Shown: positions 1-12,037, numbered from the stretch's first letter. The stretch is DNA of 64,000 nucleotides from Leptospira sp. WS58.C1 (GCF_040833995.1 NZ_CP162137.1:2218501-2282500); one strand, 5' to 3'. Numbers and translations: made by a program. Notes: generated from the letters alone by a model not told the origin.

Positions 1-55
1 ATGCGATAAATAGAACGATAGAAATGTACAAAGAAATCCGGAGCCGAATACTCAT
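1..55 (-). CDS. Methyl-accepting chemotaxis protein, N-terminus only (cut by window edge)
   Basis: Reading leftward from an ATG at 55-53 there are 18 codons without a stop, running off the window. The translation begins MSIRLRISLYISIVLF, nearly the same as the start of the complete chemoreceptor next door ([16 protein letters not shown]). A GGAG sequence sits five bases before the ATG. This is therefore the signal anchor of a tandem paralogue lying downstream in the same orientation, with only about 50 bases between the two genes. Only the first transmembrane segment is visible, so function rests on similarity to the neighbour. Confidence 0.8.
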   Translation of the reverse strand, partial: MSIRLRISLYISIVLFIA

Positions 56-104
56 AAGGGCTCCATTCTTAAAATGGAAAGAAATTTTGGAACGCTTTTT
101 CTTT

Positions 105-2180
105 CTAACTTACTTTGAATTTTCCGATCAGATTGGACAATTGTTCGGATTGGCCGTGCATATCTCCGGAGAATGAGGTGAGATCATCCGCACCACTTGC
201 AATCTCCTGTGTCCCTTCGGAGATATTGACGATGGTTTTCGTGATCTCTTCGGTTGCTCTTCTTTGTTCGGTTACGGCTTCTTCTATTTGGAGACTAAAG
301 GTCATTAAAGAGTTTGCACTTTCCGCGATTTCTTTGGTGTTGGATTCCTGGGTTTTAACGGAATTCAAGACCGCTTTCGCAGATTTATCGAATTCGTCCA
401 CCCTCTCCTTGATCCTTTGTAGGATCTGAGACGCCTCTCCCATTTTATTGTTTCCATCCGAAACGGCAGTATTGGTGGAATTGACCAGTCCACCTATTTC
501 CTGCACTGAACTTGAAGTTTGGGAGGCAAGTTTACCTATTTCTTCCGCGACCACGGCAAATCCTTTGCCGGCTTCTCCGGCCCTGGCTGCTTCTATCGCC
601 GCGTTTAAAGCGAGAAGGTTCGTCTTTTCCGAGATCTCAGTGATCAAAGAAAGTATCTCGTTGATCCTGGAGGCGCTCTCCCCGATGGCGCCCATCGCAC
701 GATTAGAAGTACTCATCGCGGATTCCCCGGTAACGGCTTCTTCCTTAGAAGAAGCAGCGAGGCTAACCAAACTTTGCATCTCCGCATTGATACTTGCGAT
801 CTGTTCTTTTAATAAGATCACATTACCGTCAATCTCTCTCATGCTAGAGACCGCCTTTTGCATGGACCTACCCACGTTTTGGGCGGAAGCAGCCAATTCT
901 TCCACTGCGGCGGAACATTCTTCCGCTGCGGAAGCCTGTGTTTGTGCCACATCCGAGAAACTCCTGGAAGAAACCGCCATTTTCTCCGCTGTTCCGGCTA
1001 ACTTGTTTGTGGACACTCCTATCTCTTTTACCACACCGAAAAGATGTTCTCTCATCGTATTCATCGCTGATAATAATGCACCGATCTCGTCGTTACGATC
1101 ATAATCGGAAGAAGCAAGTAAATTCCCCCTAGCGATCTCTTCCGAAAAACCGATCGCTTTCAATAATCCGGTCGAAATCAATTTTTGGAAGATAAAATGG
1201 AGAACGATCACGATCAAACTCACGATGAGCAAAGAAGAAATGGCGTTCTGTAAAAGTACGTTAAATAATTCCTTTGTAAAAATGGAATTAGGAATACTTA
1301 CCTGCATCATCCATTGTTTTTGTCCTTTTCCTATCTTGAACGGAAAGAAATGATGAGTAAAACCTTCCGACTCGTAAGTAAAACGTTCGTGTTCTTCGGA
1401 TTTGGATTGTACAAGTTTTAATTCTTCCGCGTTAGGAATTACCTTACCGACTAAACTTGGATCACCTCCGTTCGCTGCATAAATTCCTTTTGGAGAGATC
1501 AGAGCCAAATATCCTAAACCACGGAATGGTTTTATACTTCCCATCGTCTCTTGCAATTGGGTAGTCGTAATGTCCATCCCAAGTACTCCCCAAAACTTTC
1601 CTCCATTACTAACGGGAACACAAAGAGAGATCATCTGCACTTGTTTTCCTCCGGCCGTGTACGTGTAAGGGTCCGTTACCAAAGGTTCCATTGTCTTTTT
1701 AGGGATCTGGTAGAAGTCCGCTGACCCGTCCGTCGCCTCGTAATTGATGGAAGGTTCTATCACAGCGTCCGTAATGGATTTTACGGAATGAACGTAAGTG
1801 ATAAATCTTCCGGTAGAATCATGACCCTTTTTGTTTTTATATTGAGCATCCAAACCATCAAAAGCATCCGGTTCGTATACCACCCACATCCCGAACCATT
1901 TCGGATTTCGATGGAGGATCTCCAACATTGTTTCCACAACCTCTTCTCTTTTAGGATTAGAGAAGATCAGAAGCATCCTGAAACCTCTGGTCATCCCCAT
2001 AGCGGAATCCAGATAATCTTTCACTTCAAATGTATATCTTTCCGCACTTAATGCGGAACCGGCTTCGATTTCCGTATGCAAACTTCGGTAAGAGATCACT
2101 GAATTGATCGCTGTGAGTACAGCAAAACCTAAAAATAAAACTAAGGATAAGTATAATGAAATTCGGGCCCTAATACTCAT
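105..2180 (-). CDS. Methyl-accepting chemotaxis protein, Cache-type sensor
   Basis: Transmembrane chemoreceptor of 691 residues that would control the CheA kinase. A signal-anchor helix (about 7-30) is followed by a large extracytoplasmic region (about 35-305) with features of a double Cache ligand-binding domain, a second membrane helix (about 305-330), a HAMP linker, and a cytoplasmic coiled coil. The hairpin tip near residues 510-545 carries the conserved [16 protein letters not shown] and [10 protein letters not shown] motifs that contact CheA/CheW. The start ATG is preceded by a purine-rich GGGGGG stretch. The ligand cannot be told from sequence; Cache domains often bind amino or organic acids. 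It forms a tandem pair with the truncated receptor at the window's left edge. Confidence 0.95.
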   Translation of the reverse strand: MSIRARISLYLSLVLFLGFAVLTAINSVISYRSLHTEIEAGSALSAERYTFEVKDYLDSAMGMTRGFRMLLIFSNPKREEVVETMLEILHRNPKWFGMWVVYEPDAFDGLDAQYKNKKGHDSTGRFITYVHSVKSITDAVIEPSINYEATDGSADFYQIPKKTMEPLVTDPYTYTAGGKQVQMISLCVPVSNGGKFWGVLGMDITTTQLQETMGSIKPFRGLGYLALISPKGIYAANGGDPSLVGKVIPNAEELKLVQSKSEEHERFTYESEGFTHHFFPFKIGKGQKQWMMQVSIPNSIFTKELFNVLLQNAISSLLIVSLIVIVLHFIFQKLISTGLLKAIGFSEEIARGNLLASSDYDRNDEIGALLSAMNTMREHLFGVVKEIGVSTNKLAGTAEKMAVSSRSFSDVAQTQASAAEECSAAVEELAASAQNVGRSMQKAVSSMREIDGNVILLKEQIASINAEMQSLVSLAASSKEEAVTGESAMSTSNRAMGAIGESASRINEILSLITEISEKTNLLALNAAIEAARAGEAGKGFAVVAEEIGKLASQTSSSVQEIGGLVNSTNTAVSDGNNKMGEASQILQRIKERVDEFDKSAKAVLNSVKTQESNTKEIAESANSLMTFSLQIEEAVTEQRRATEEITKTIVNISEGTQEIASGADDLTSFSGDMHGQSEQLSNLIGKFKVS

Positions 2181-2243
2181 AGGGGGGAATTAGAATGCGG
2201 AAAGGCTAAATAAGGAACAAAAAAATAAATTCTGAAACGAAAT

Positions 2244-2276
2244 TGTAAAAAAGAAAAAGGATCCGAACTCCGGATC
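2244..2276 (-). terminator. Likely intrinsic terminator of ilvBN
   Basis: On the minus strand, GATCCG-GAGTT-CGGATC forms a 6-bp stem with a 5-base loop, followed by CTTTTTCTTTTTT. It lies about 115 bases downstream of the ilvN stop, before the chemoreceptor gene. The short stem makes it moderate in strength. Confidence 0.55.
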
Positions 2277-2391
2277 GTTCCATTTTAAGGTTAGTATACT
2301 TCTTTTTAGAAATCAATTCCCGAGACCGAAACAAATTGTAATTAAATTGTAACAATTGGCCCTTCGGGGCAAATTTTCCCTTTTAGAGAGT

Positions 2392-2871
2392 TCAGGTAGA
2401 TCTGTATTTTAAAGCGATCTGACCGGTCCGCGCAATTTCTTGGATCCCGTATTTCTGCATCATTTCCAGAAAATGTTCCACCTGTCTGGTATTGCCGGAA
2501 AACTCTATGGTCATCGTAGTCTTAGTTAGATCCGCGATCTTCGCCTGGAAAACTTCGCAGATAGAGATGATTTCTGTACGATTAGAATCCTCTACTTTTA
2601 CTACAACCAATACTAATTCCCTGCTAATACAGTCGTGATACGCTAGGTCCTCCACTTCGATCACATCCGGAAGTTTCAGAAGTTGGCGTTTTACCTGCTC
2701 GACTACGGAATCGTCGCCTTTGACTACAATCACCATATTCGAGATCTCAGGATCTTGAGTAACGCCTACCGCGATAGAATCTATATTATAACTTCTTCTG
2801 GTAAATAGGCCGGACACATGGCTCATCACACCCGGATGATTGTTTACCAAAATTTTTAGGATATGTTTCAT
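2392..2871 (-). CDS. ilvN: Acetolactate synthase, small regulatory subunit
   Basis: Regulatory subunit (159 residues, usual length) of acetohydroxyacid synthase, the first common enzyme of branched-chain amino-acid synthesis. It activates the large subunit and confers feedback inhibition, classically by valine. The N-terminal ACT domain is plain: the [16 protein letters not shown] segment (about 10-25) followed by IDSIAVG matches the family's effector-binding loop. A second ACT-like domain covers about 80-159. The start ATG overlaps the ilvB stop by four bases (ATGA), so the two subunits are translationally coupled. The symbol ilvH would be equally acceptable. Confidence 0.95.
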   Translation of the reverse strand: MKHILKILVNNHPGVMSHVSGLFTRRSYNIDSIAVGVTQDPEISNMVIVVKGDDSVVEQVKRQLLKLPDVIEVEDLAYHDCISRELVLVVVKVEDSNRTEIISICEVFQAKIADLTKTTMTIEFSGNTRQVEHFLEMMQKYGIQEIARTGQIALKYRST

Positions 2872-4607
2872 TTTTTACCGGCCCGAACCGTGTCGGAAAA
2901 TTCAATCATGTCTTTTTGGGATTTACCCGCTGGGATCATCGGAAATACTTTTTCTTCCGCTGGGATCATAACTTCTAAGATCCGAGCCTCGTCGTCTTCC
3001 AAGAAAAATTCCAATGCATTATCAATCTCGGATTTATTAGAAATTCTTAAACCTTTTATGGAATAAGCCTCTCCTAATTTTACGAAATCAGGGTTATAAT
3101 TCCATTCCGACTCGGAGAATCTTTCCTCGTAAAATAACTCCTGCCATTGGCGGACCATGCCTAAGAAGTTATTATTAAAGATCAGGATCTTTACCCCTTT
3201 TTTGTACATCGCGATAGTAGCCAGTTCCTGGATATTCATCTGGATGGATCCGTCTCCGGACACGCAGATCACCGTTTTATTAGGATTTCCGAATTTAGCT
3301 CCGATGGCCGCAGGAAGACCGTAACCCATGGTGCCAAGTCCGCCGGAAGTCAACCAACGATTCGCTTCTTCGAAAAGATAGTATTGAGCTGCCCACATCT
3401 GGTGTTGTCCCACATCCGTGGAAACGATCGCCTTCCCTTTACTTTTTTCGTACAATTTTTGAAGGAAACCCTGGGGCTTAATGGTGTCGGTAGAATCATC
3501 AAATTCTAACGGATGGTTTTTCTTTAATGTGTCTAAAAATCCGACCCAATCAGGACGATCCACCTTATTCACTTTTGGGATCAGGGCTTTTAGGACTTCT
3601 TTCAAGTCTCCGTGTAGAAGATAATCCACAGAAACCCTTTTGTTAAATTCCGCAGTGTCGATATCAATATGAGCGCGAACAGCATTCTCCGCAAACTCGC
3701 CCGGCTTAGCCACACGGTCGTCGAACCTAGCCCCCAAATTTAGAATATAATCACATTCTAATACTGCCTTGTTTGCATAAGCGGTCCCATGCATTCCAAG
3801 CATTCCTACGGAAAGTTGATGAGTACCCGGAAAAGCGCCGATTCCCATAAGAGTCGTGGTAACAGGGATATTCCCCTTTTCCGCAAGCTCCTTGATCTCC
3901 TTGGAAGCATTCGCATTGATCGCTCCCCCTCCCACATAAAGTAGAGGTCGTTTCGCCTTATTCAATGCCGCCGCAAAAGAATCCAGATCTCCGCCGATCG
4001 GAGGTTTTTGATAATGCCTAGGATCTATTTTAAGTTTATCCGCTTTACGAACGGAGGTGAGTTCGGTCTGCACATCTTTTGGGAAATCCAAAAGAACCGG
4101 GCCAGGTCTTCCGCCTAAAGCGACCAGAGTCGCCTCTTGGAAATGTCTAGCGATCTCATCTGCGGATTTGATCAGTGCATTGTACTTTGTGATCGGGATC
4201 GTGATCCCATAAATATCCGCCTCTTGGAAGGCATCTGTCCCGATCGCGTTGGTTGCGACCTGACCGGTGATTGCAAGAATAGGAACCGAGTCTAGTTTTG
4301 CGTCAGTAAGTCCTGTAACAAGGTTCGTAGCGCCTGGACCGGAAGTAGCGATACATACCCCTAACTTTCCGGTGGAACGAGCATACCCTTCCGCCATGTG
4401 AATAGCGCCTTGTTCGTGACGGACTAGGATATGCTTTATTTTAGTACTTTTATATAATTCGTCGTAAAACGGCAGAATTGCTCCGCCGGGATATCCGAAG
4501 ACGATATCCACTCCGTATTCTTCCAGGAGTTCGACCATCAAGCGGGCACCGGAGATTTTTGCTTCGGTTTTCGGCATCTTTCCCTCGTTAGAATCCATTC
4601 CATGCAA
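2868..4607 (-). CDS. ilvB: Acetolactate synthase, large catalytic subunit
   Basis: Thiamine-diphosphate enzyme (579 residues) that condenses two pyruvates to acetolactate, or pyruvate and 2-oxobutyrate to acetohydroxybutyrate. The catalytic Glu lies in RHEQGA, the ThDP/Mg motif begins at GDGSIQMN and ends at [12 protein letters not shown], and the FAD-contact segment GARFDDR is present. The [12 protein letters not shown] stretch is typical of true acetohydroxyacid synthases rather than other ThDP enzymes. The start is uncertain: ATGs at codons 1, 4 and 11 are possible, and conserved sequence starts near KISGARL. It is the first gene of ilvBN. ilvA, which supplies 2-oxobutyrate, lies far away at 50357. 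Confidence 0.95.
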   Translation of the reverse strand: MHGMDSNEGKMPKTEAKISGARLMVELLEEYGVDIVFGYPGGAILPFYDELYKSTKIKHILVRHEQGAIHMAEGYARSTGKLGVCIATSGPGATNLVTGLTDAKLDSVPILAITGQVATNAIGTDAFQEADIYGITIPITKYNALIKSADEIARHFQEATLVALGGRPGPVLLDFPKDVQTELTSVRKADKLKIDPRHYQKPPIGGDLDSFAAALNKAKRPLLYVGGGAINANASKEIKELAEKGNIPVTTTLMGIGAFPGTHQLSVGMLGMHGTAYANKAVLECDYILNLGARFDDRVAKPGEFAENAVRAHIDIDTAEFNKRVSVDYLLHGDLKEVLKALIPKVNKVDRPDWVGFLDTLKKNHPLEFDDSTDTIKPQGFLQKLYEKSKGKAIVSTDVGQHQMWAAQYYLFEEANRWLTSGGLGTMGYGLPAAIGAKFGNPNKTVICVSGDGSIQMNIQELATIAMYKKGVKILIFNNNFLGMVRQWQELFYEERFSESEWNYNPDFVKLGEAYSIKGLRISNKSEIDNALEFFLEDDEARILEVMIPAEEKVFPMIPAGKSQKDMIEFSDTVRAGKK

Positions 4608-4826
4608 AGTAAGGGCCCTGTCAAGAAGGAAGAATGGACTATAACTTTCACATTATTTTATGCGCTGCAAACCGAGATTTCTCTCTTTTTTTCCAATTTC
4701 AAATTTTCTTTACGGATTTAGTACCAAGGAAAACCTTTACTCATCCGTCAAAGTAATATTAAATAAAAAATTGAATGAAGAATCTCACGGATCTTCTTTC
4801 TAAATTTAAAAAGGAACGTCGGTCCG

Positions 4827-5945
4827 ATGAACGAGCCTATTGAAAAACCCCAAGCAGGAAAGGAAGAAGAAGATTCACATTTTGCTCAGATCAAAAGTCT
4901 GGCAAAAGAAGCCTACCGTTTTCTGGATAGCAGACAATGGGACAAGGCCGAATCTAAATTGAAGGAACTTCTGGCTAAAGAACCGAGTAATACTTACGGT
5001 TTAGTCGGGATGGGTGACCTTCATTTTAAACGAAAGGAATTCAGGCAGGCTCTGGATTTTTATAACAGATGTATCAAAGAAGATTCATCCAATAAGTTTT
5101 CCCTAATGGGACTTATGAACTGCTATAGAGAGATGAACCTACTCAATCGGGTCATCGAAGTAGCCGAAGAATATCGACATATTACGATCACGGACGCATC
5201 CATCTTAAGTAGAGTTGCGGACGCTCATAGAAAACTCAAAAACTTCAAAGAATCGGAAGTATATTATATGCAGGCTCTGCAGATCAATCCTAAGGATCAG
5301 TATGTGATCGTAGGTTTGGGGCATTTATTCTTTGCCTGCCAAAGATACAAAGACGCAATTAGCTGGTGGGAAAAACTGTTGGTTATCCAACCGGATAATA
5401 TCAAGATCCTGACAGAGATCGGTAACAGTTATCGTAAGATCAAAGACTTTGATGAGGCGATCCGCTATTATCGCAGAGCGGCGGACCTGGATCCAAGGAA
5501 CTTCTTCGCACTCTACGGTTTGGCGGAATCTTATCGCGGCAAAAAAGATTTCCGCAAAGCGAACGAGTTCTGGGAAAGGATTCTGGAATTCGATCCGGAC
5601 AATAAACTGATCATCAACAGATACGCTGATAGTTTAAGAGGTATGGGAGAATTCGATAAAGCATTAGAATGTTTTAATAGAATTCTTTCGGAAGGTGAGG
5701 ATTATTTTGCACTTCTTGGAAAAGCATCTTCTTTGAAGATGAAAGGTGCAAGAGACAAGGCGGAGGAAATTTATGTGGATCTTCACAAAAAATTTCCGAT
5801 GGACCCTCGCCCTGTAGTGGAACTTTCGGAACTCTATTCCGATATGGGAAAAAGGGACGAGGCTCTCAAACTGTTAAACGATTTCCACAAAAAGCAGCCT
5901 TTAAACGAGGAAGTAAAACAAAAGCTGGATTCTTTCTCGGAATAA
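4827..5945 (+). CDS. Tetratricopeptide repeat protein
   Basis: A 372-residue protein made almost entirely of TPR units (roughly nine, from residue 30 to 365), recognisable by the repeated W-x2-LG-x2-Y / A-x3-Y / P pattern, for example [23 protein letters not shown]. There is no signal peptide or membrane helix and the first 25 residues are charged and disordered, so it is probably a cytoplasmic scaffold. TPR proteins mediate protein-protein contacts; no partner can be named. It is transcribed divergently from ilvB and ends eight bases from the convergent metallophosphoesterase gene. Confidence 0.85.
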   Translation: MNEPIEKPQAGKEEEDSHFAQIKSLAKEAYRFLDSRQWDKAESKLKELLAKEPSNTYGLVGMGDLHFKRKEFRQALDFYNRCIKEDSSNKFSLMGLMNCYREMNLLNRVIEVAEEYRHITITDASILSRVADAHRKLKNFKESEVYYMQALQINPKDQYVIVGLGHLFFACQRYKDAISWWEKLLVIQPDNIKILTEIGNSYRKIKDFDEAIRYYRRAADLDPRNFFALYGLAESYRGKKDFRKANEFWERILEFDPDNKLIINRYADSLRGMGEFDKALECFNRILSEGEDYFALLGKASSLKMKGARDKAEEIYVDLHKKFPMDPRPVVELSELYSDMGKRDEALKLLNDFHKKQPLNEEVKQKLDSFSE

Positions 5946-5952
5946 TTCAGTC

Positions 5953-6906
5953 TTATCCTTCTATCCGATTTTTCTCCCTCTCAAGAAACTCTGGGAGGGG
6001 GAAACTTTCCTCTACTCCATTCTTCAAATATTTCGCCTCCGCATCCCAGGTCCCGTTCTTTCTAGTTAACTCGACATGATGGTGCCAGATATTTCCCTCT
6101 TTATCCGAAAAGATCCGAGGGACTCTGGCCGGATTTAGATACAGTATACCTTCTTCTTTCTTTTTCCAAATTCTTGTCTTTACCCTTAACTTTCTGGAAG
6201 AATGGTGCATATGACCTGCGATCACTACTTTTGGTCTTTTGTTTTGATCCACGATCTTTCTGATAAAATTTCCTAGGTCCTTGTCTCCAAAGTCCCCTTC
6301 CTCACTTTTAAAATCGCAACCCCAAATATCGTGCGCCCTAACTCCCAAACCGGCAGGACCGTTATGGGCAAGAACGATCAGATCCTGCTTTTGAAAATCA
6401 ATGTCCTGGATCAATTCCAGAAGTTTTCGCTCAGACTCATCATACGAAGAAATTCCGAAAACAGACTTAAGGAATATTTGAAAATTAAACCTAGCTCCCA
6501 TAGAAAGAGGCCTAGCTCCTAAAAGGGAAAGCCCTTTGCTCATATCGAAAAGATTGTACTGGCATACATTGGTATCACCCAGATCCTTAAGCAGCTTTTT
6601 GTATCGAAGCAGATGGAACGTATGACTTAAGTAACCCATATTAGGTGTGGCATTCGTGATTTCCATAAGCAATTGCGGGATAGAAGTAGTATCATGATTT
6701 CCTAAAATGATATACTTTGGTTTCCGAACTTTAGAGATGAGTTGTGCGACCTTGTTCGTATTGCCCGGGAGATTGTTTCCCAGGTCTCCGGTGAATATCA
6801 CAGAATCGTAATTGCTTTTGGAAAAGTATTCCGTATCGACCCAAGTCCAGAATCCGTGAATATCGCCCACGACAGCGATCCGCTTATCAAAAGAATCAAA
6901 TATCAA
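5953..6906 (-). CDS. Calcineurin-like metallophosphoesterase
   Basis: A 317-residue soluble protein with the full set of dinuclear-metal motifs in order: GDIHG (about 14-18), GDLG (about 40), GNHD (about 69), AHNG (about 182) and GHMH near residue 233. It should hydrolyse a phosphomonoester or phosphodiester, but the substrate cannot be predicted; the family includes phosphatases, nucleases and cyclic-nucleotide phosphodiesterases. The start appears to be TTG: no ATG fits, the GDIHG motif follows closely, and GGGAAGGAAAAA sits directly upstream as a strong ribosome-binding site. No operon partner on this strand. Confidence 0.9.
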   Translation of the reverse strand: MIFDSFDKRIAVVGDIHGFWTWVDTEYFSKSNYDSVIFTGDLGNNLPGNTNKVAQLISKVRKPKYIILGNHDTTSIPQLLMEITNATPNMGYLSHTFHLLRYKKLLKDLGDTNVCQYNLFDMSKGLSLLGARPLSMGARFNFQIFLKSVFGISSYDESERKLLELIQDIDFQKQDLIVLAHNGPAGLGVRAHDIWGCDFKSEEGDFGDKDLGNFIRKIVDQNKRPKVVIAGHMHHSSRKLRVKTRIWKKKEEGILYLNPARVPRIFSDKEGNIWHHHVELTRKNGTWDAEAKYLKNGVEESFPLPEFLEREKNRIEG

Positions 6907-7003
6907 TTTTTCCTTCCCAAATTTAAAGTTTCACCTTGTCGGCTTTTTAAAAGAAACTTTTTTAGATCGTACTAGGTCGAAAAAAAATCAACCAGGATCA
7001 CGC

Positions 7004-9553
7004 ATGAAAAATATAAACAAAGAAATTTCCGCATTCTCCGCTAGGTTTCTGTTCTTAACGGAAGGTTTAGGGTATCTGATCGGAACTCCATTTGCGATCG
7101 TATTTTTGGTCCATTTTATGGACCTAGATCTAAAGGACGCGGATCCCTCACTTTGGTTCGTCATGGGAGCGATTTTTGTCCTTGGGCTCGTCACCAGTTC
7201 ACTTTCTTCCATATATAAATTAAAACCGTTACGAAAATATACCAAACAATTTGCGGAAGGTGCAGTAACTCGAGATACGGTTATCGGGGCCCAAAAGACC
7301 GTCTTTCGACTTCCCATTCTTCACGCATTGGACATCCTGGTTAGGATTTGGATGGGTGGTGGAATTTTTGTAATTTCACTCGGGATCTTTTTGCCTATCA
7401 GCAAAACGGATTATTCCATTCTTTTAGGACTGATCGTTTTCGGAGGACTTGCGAGCGCAGTCTATTTTTATCTTATCACCGATTGGCTAAAGGACAATTT
7501 AGCTAATACGGATCTCTTCGGTTCTATTTCATTGGAGTCGTTGGTTAAACTCAATCTGACCCGGACCTTGGCTTTGGTTTTCTTTTCCATCGTTCTAGTT
7601 TTGGCGATCGGAGTTTCTCTGGTAGTTTACAAACTCAATTTTGAATCTTTAAAGAATGCGTATACAAACCAGATGTTGAATGTGGCTCATACCTTAGACC
7701 TCCTTACCCAGGGAATCTATGAGGACACGGAAGAAGAAGCGGAACTCATCATCAGAAATAAAACCTTAGGTCTTCTGGTCTCTCAAAAAAAATGGAAAGA
7801 AGCGGAGAATTTTCTAAATAATTTTTTAGGATCCAGCCAAAGATTCGAAGGAATAGCTGTCTGGAAAGAAACGGGAGAGTGGTTTTCTCATTCCGTAGGG
7901 ACAGGAACTTTAGCAAGTAGTACGATCGTTCCCTTAACATCCGCATTCCAACTTCCGGGAGCGGACGAGATCAGAAATACAAATAAAGAAAAGGCATTCT
8001 TCTTTAGCGAACCTTCCAATTCACCCCAAAACGGTTCTCCCGTCATTTTATATATTAGAGAATTTGAATTGAATGACGGCTCCAAAGCATTTCTGGTATT
8101 CTCCGTTCGGATAGGAGATCTTACAAATCCGGTCATCCAATCCATCAAAATCGGAAAAACGGGTTACCCGGGACTTCTCACTCCTAAAATGACCTTCTTA
8201 AATCATATCAGCGAAAATATGAGATTAAAAAAGATGGAGGATCTCCCTTTCGCAAAATTTTTCACGAACTCGCAAGACGGGGTCCCAATCAAGTATGTCA
8301 TGGACGGCGCTTATAAATCCATGGTGGTACATACGAACAAAAAGTACGGATTTAGATCTTTCGTAACCATCGTAAATGAAGAGGTTTCCAAAGAAGCGAT
8401 CTCGACTATCTTCTATATGTTGGCGATTTCCTTTAGCGGATTGTTTGTAATCGGATTTATCATCTACTTCATTCTTTCCAAAAGTTTAAAACCTTTAAGA
8501 GATAGCAAAAACCTGATCGAAAAAATGTCGGAAGGAGATCTGACCCATAAACTCAATGTTCTCTCCCGGGACGAGATCGGAGAGATGGCGATTAGTATCA
8601 ACGAGTTCAATCGTAAAGTTAAAGCGGTACTTCAGAAAATTTTCGATGCTTCTCATAGTCTGGCAAATTCTTCCGAGGAAATGTCGAATACATTAAAGAC
8701 CATCTCGGATAATGCACAAAACCAAGCGGCAGCCTCGGAGGAAATTTCCGCTTCTATCGAGGAGATCTCCGCCGGAATGGATGCGATCTCTTACAGAACA
8801 AAAGAGCAAGTCAGTCTTTTGAATTCTTTGGATTCCGAGATGGAGGAATTTTCTTCTTCCATCCAAAACACTTCCGAAAATCTGGATAATACTCTTTCTC
8901 ATGTAAAAGAGATCACCGACGAGGCAAGAAAAGGCGGAAAATCTTTGGAACTCACCGATCAAAGTATCCGAAAAATTTCCCAGAGTTCGGACCAGATCAC
9001 AGGTGTGATAGAGATCATCACAACCATTTCGGAACAGATCCACCTTCTCGCCTTGAATGCAGCCATCGAAGCGGCTAGAGCAGGCGCCGCAGGAAAAGGA
9101 TTCGCGGTGGTCGCAGATGAAATTTCCAAACTCGCGGATAAAACTTCGGAAAGTATGAAGGAGATTGAAAGTATCATCCAAGCGAACGAAACCGAGATAG
9201 GGATCGGAGTAAGCAATATCCGAGATACGGTAAGCGTGATCGGGGGGATTATTCAGAGGATAGAGACAATCTATATCCGAATGAACGAAGTATCTTCCGT
9301 AATGGGAGAACAATTGGTCCGAAATCGGATCGTGAACAAAAAAGGCCAGGAAGTGAAGGAAAGATCGGAAGGTATCCAAACTGCGATACAGGAGCAAAAA
9401 TTGGCGATCGAAGAAATATCAAAAACGATCTCTAGTATCAATGACCTGACCCAATCTAACGCATCTTCCACGGAAGAATTGAGTTCCGGTTCCGTGGGAC
9501 TTGCCCATTTATCCGAGGATCTGAAAAACCAAGCAGAGTATTTTCATTTTTGA
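7004..9553 (+). CDS. Methyl-accepting chemotaxis protein with multi-helix N-terminus
   Basis: Chemoreceptor of 849 residues with an unusual front end. Four hydrophobic helices (within about 20-160) precede a fifth (about 187-210), an extracytoplasmic sensor region (about 211-465), a sixth helix (about 467-492), a HAMP domain (493-546) and the signalling coiled coil. The tip near 675-709 reads [27 protein letters not shown], so it should still contact CheA/CheW, although the usual EKTN before LLALN is EQIH. The first four helices resemble no receptor sensor I recognise and may form a separate membrane-sensing or anchoring module. It is a single-gene transcript. Confidence 0.92.
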   Translation: MKNINKEISAFSARFLFLTEGLGYLIGTPFAIVFLVHFMDLDLKDADPSLWFVMGAIFVLGLVTSSLSSIYKLKPLRKYTKQFAEGAVTRDTVIGAQKTVFRLPILHALDILVRIWMGGGIFVISLGIFLPISKTDYSILLGLIVFGGLASAVYFYLITDWLKDNLANTDLFGSISLESLVKLNLTRTLALVFFSIVLVLAIGVSLVVYKLNFESLKNAYTNQMLNVAHTLDLLTQGIYEDTEEEAELIIRNKTLGLLVSQKKWKEAENFLNNFLGSSQRFEGIAVWKETGEWFSHSVGTGTLASSTIVPLTSAFQLPGADEIRNTNKEKAFFFSEPSNSPQNGSPVILYIREFELNDGSKAFLVFSVRIGDLTNPVIQSIKIGKTGYPGLLTPKMTFLNHISENMRLKKMEDLPFAKFFTNSQDGVPIKYVMDGAYKSMVVHTNKKYGFRSFVTIVNEEVSKEAISTIFYMLAISFSGLFVIGFIIYFILSKSLKPLRDSKNLIEKMSEGDLTHKLNVLSRDEIGEMAISINEFNRKVKAVLQKIFDASHSLANSSEEMSNTLKTISDNAQNQAAASEEISASIEEISAGMDAISYRTKEQVSLLNSLDSEMEEFSSSIQNTSENLDNTLSHVKEITDEARKGGKSLELTDQSIRKISQSSDQITGVIEIITTISEQIHLLALNAAIEAARAGAAGKGFAVVADEISKLADKTSESMKEIESIIQANETEIGIGVSNIRDTVSVIGGIIQRIETIYIRMNEVSSVMGEQLVRNRIVNKKGQEVKERSEGIQTAIQEQKLAIEEISKTISSINDLTQSNASSTEELSSGSVGLAHLSEDLKNQAEYFHF

Positions 9554-9638
9554 AAGTCACACCCCGGAATTTCGGGAGAAAAAGAAGATTTCGAAACTTA
9601 GTTGCATTTTAGAGAATTTATTCTAATTTGCGCTATAT

Positions 9639-9911
9639 ATGGAATGGGAAAAGATCTTAAGGGACTCTGTAAGGGACGGTTCAATCAAGGAATTGTATCT
9701 CCGGAGAGTGCCCACCCTGAAAACTTGTGATGATTGGAATAAGGTAAAAGAAATAGGTCTGATCGATCACAAAACCAAATACGCCCATTATAAGGGTGGA
9801 TTGGTTAAATTCGGGGAAGGTCTTTTTTTCGTGAGTGAAGAAAGGCTACAAGCTTTAGCTCCCTTCCGCAAATGGGAATTCAAAACCAAGATCAAAGTCA
9901 CCCCGGATTGA
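9639..9911 (+). CDS. Hypothetical protein, 90 residues
   Basis: Small charged soluble protein of no recognised family, with no signal peptide or membrane helix. There is no clear ribosome-binding site before the ATG, but codon use matches neighbouring genes. It stands alone, 85 bases after the chemoreceptor gene and just ahead of an interspersed repeat. Function unknown. Confidence 0.55.
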   Translation: MEWEKILRDSVRDGSIKELYLRRVPTLKTCDDWNKVKEIGLIDHKTKYAHYKGGLVKFGEGLFFVSEERLQALAPFRKWEFKTKIKVTPD

Positions 9912-9929
9912 AAAACTTTCCGATTTCGG

Positions 9930-10027
9930 TGTTTCGCACGGAGAACACAGAGATCACGGAGACAAAAACAAAAGATCTCCAAACAACGAAACTCACCTCA
10001 GTGAACTCCGTGCCCTCTGTGTGAAAT
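9930..10027. repeat. Interspersed repeat, family 1 (CACGGAG...CTCCGTG type)
   Basis: Two imperfect inverted arms, TTTCGCACGGAGAACACAG (starting near 9932) and its approximate complement ending in CCTCTGTGTGAAA at about 10026, flank a short A-rich middle. Related sequence occurs near 20266-20345, 20451-20486, 29369-29395 and 46223-46266, always between genes. It fills the gap between the 90-residue protein and the convergent large gene, so the mRNA could fold into a long hairpin here. Confidence 0.7.
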
Positions 10028-10033
10028 AAAAAA

Positions 10034-12037
10034 CTATCTAGTTAAATTGATGATCAGATTCAGTTTTTCAGCGACTGTGATTACGTCTTGGACACGAGTT
10101 TTGTCCACAAGCACTGCGGTTGGTCCAATCTCGTCCAAAACGATTTTTTTGCCTTTGATCTGTCCAAGTAGAAGTTCCATTACATTCTGGTCTTTCGTGC
10201 GTACAAGGACACAATCTTCCGCGACTTCCACCACAGGCAGGTTCCCACCCCAGTCTTCCAATAAGAATAGAAGGTTTTGGGCAAGTTCCGCTTTGCTAGA
10301 TGCTTTTAAGAAATCCACAAACTCGTTCGTTTTGTATCCCAAAAGAATTCCTAATTGATAGGCTTCTTTGGTCAGAACAAAAGTATACACCCTATCGTAG
10401 TCTTTGAGTTCTGTGAAAGCTTTTAAAAGATGAATTCCGTATATGGAAACTTTTTCCGGGAACGCGATCACGGAGAAGTCCGGGTTAATCGTAATTCCAC
10501 CCTTCTCCGTAACTCCTGCCAACTCTCCCGTTTGGAAGAAATATTCTCCCAGCTTGGAAAGAGTCAGGAAACGGCTCGGATATTCTACTTCTAATAATCC
10601 GAATAAATGCAGATAGAAGATCGCACTCATGATCTCCTTACGAAGATCCGCTAGATCCGTCTGGAAATTTTTCGTGCGGAAGCCAGGGCTAAAGATCAGA
10701 TGTTCCCTGATAATATTCGAGAAAATAACGGAAAGATGGATACGTTTGGACTTGATGATCAGATTTACACATTTGTCCAAGATCATTTTATCGTAAAAAG
10801 GCATTTCCGTCGGTTGGAAAACTTCCGGAGGATTCACCCGTTTCATTCTGGCCTCGTTCACCTCATGGATGACGAGTTTCATGATCTCGAAAATATCCTT
10901 GCTGAGGAAACCGTCCAGATCCCCTCTCAGAATGATATTCTCCCCTTTGATATCCGCCAGGTTCAAAAGTTTCAGGATCGGAAGGATCAGTTCCATCTGA
11001 TAGATCTGGCTTTTTTCTGGGAAAATACTGATGTCCGGATTTAATAATTCCTGCTCTGTTCTTTTATGATCCGCCTGTTTAACCTTGCCGGATTTTGCAA
11101 GAACCAAGCCCTTTCTGCTGATATATGAAAGTAATTTTTTCGTATTTAAGAAGAAGTCCAACTCGTTGGTGGCGAGTTTTTCCTGTCTCTGGCGAGTTCC
11201 TTTTTTAACGGAAGGAAGGATCGGATTGTTCTGGATATGTTTAAGAAGTTCTTCCGGAAGAGCGAAGATCCTAACGAACTTCTCCTCTACGAAACAAACA
11301 TCGGCGATCATTCCCTTTTCGACTAATGAAGGAATAATAGTCTCGTATTTGCCCCTGCTCATCACGATAAAACTTCTGATATCGTCCGCGTCAGCTGCAC
11401 CACCGCTTAAATAGATCCTGACGACGGTATCTCTTTCCAATTCCGATAAGGATTGGATAGCCGCCTCATACGCCTCGTCGGAAGTCGCATGAGTGATAAA
11501 CTTACGAATACTATCTATTTTTGCAGGGGCCTTGACGGCCTTTTTCCATTCATTGGAAATGTCGGTCAATTTCTTGCGATCTAGAAGTTTTTCGACGGAG
11601 ACTTTGTATTTGTCCCCTTTGAGATTTTGATCTAAAGAAACTAGAGCAGCCAGCTCGTCATACGCATGATACTTATCCAGATTATTGGTAAGTCTTTCTC
11701 TGTTTTTTCTTTGGTATACGAGTTGGTATTTGCGGAGAAGGTTTAGTTCCATCTCTACATTGATTGGCGGAATGTTTACTTTTCGGGAGATCTCTCCCAG
11801 AGTGAGGACATTCTTATTTTTTAAGATAGAGGTATAGATATTAACTTGGAGTACTGTGAGTTTTTCCAGTACACCTTTGAGGTAAAACTCGTCGAGAAAA
11901 CTATCGAAAAGAAACTTAACGTTCTTATTCTTTTCTTTGAACGGGAGCTTGGGAATGTTCCAGAGAGAGGCGGTCTTCTTTAGGTCGTTCAGTTCGAGTT
12001 TTTCTAATTCTTGCAATAAAACCGATTCGCCACTCAT
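10034..12037 (-). CDS. XPB/Ssl2-helicase-like DNA-binding protein without helicase core
   Basis: Large soluble protein of 667 residues. The segment starting [14 protein letters not shown] and running through [31 protein letters not shown] to LLEDWG matches the pattern of the helicase-associated domain found next to bacterial XPB-type helicases (Pfam Helicase_C_3 type). No Walker A or DEAH motif is present, so it should not unwind DNA alone. The N-terminal half (about 80-160 and 195-270) looks like winged-helix/helical repeats. The start is set at the ATG at 12037 because the longer reading (to 12127) adds 30 Arg-rich residues with no ribosome-binding site. Role unknown; possibly a partner of an XPB helicase encoded elsewhere. 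Confidence 0.7.
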   Translation of the reverse strand: MSGESVLLQELEKLELNDLKKTASLWNIPKLPFKEKNKNVKFLFDSFLDEFYLKGVLEKLTVLQVNIYTSILKNKNVLTLGEISRKVNIPPINVEMELNLLRKYQLVYQRKNRERLTNNLDKYHAYDELAALVSLDQNLKGDKYKVSVEKLLDRKKLTDISNEWKKAVKAPAKIDSIRKFITHATSDEAYEAAIQSLSELERDTVVRIYLSGGAADADDIRSFIVMSRGKYETIIPSLVEKGMIADVCFVEEKFVRIFALPEELLKHIQNNPILPSVKKGTRQRQEKLATNELDFFLNTKKLLSYISRKGLVLAKSGKVKQADHKRTEQELLNPDISIFPEKSQIYQMELILPILKLLNLADIKGENIILRGDLDGFLSKDIFEIMKLVIHEVNEARMKRVNPPEVFQPTEMPFYDKMILDKCVNLIIKSKRIHLSVIFSNIIREHLIFSPGFRTKNFQTDLADLRKEIMSAIFYLHLFGLLEVEYPSRFLTLSKLGEYFFQTGELAGVTEKGGITINPDFSVIAFPEKVSIYGIHLLKAFTELKDYDRVYTFVLTKEAYQLGILLGYKTNEFVDFLKASSKAELAQNLLFLLEDWGGNLPVVEVAEDCVLVRTKDQNVMELLLGQIKGKKIVLDEIGPTAVLVDKTRVQDVITVAEKLNLIINLTR

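Noticed and set aside
448..1104. 218-codon open frame opposite the chemoreceptor gene
   Set aside because: Antisense shadow of the coiled-coil signalling region; low-complexity Ser/Ala/Leu composition and no ribosome-binding site.
4608..4826. Possible attenuator or T-box upstream of ilvB
   Set aside because: I found no leader peptide rich in branched-chain codons, no paired terminator hairpins and no T-box sequence.
8693..9397. 234-codon open frame opposite the second chemoreceptor
   Set aside because: Shadow of a conserved MCP signalling domain, with composition unlike real proteins here.
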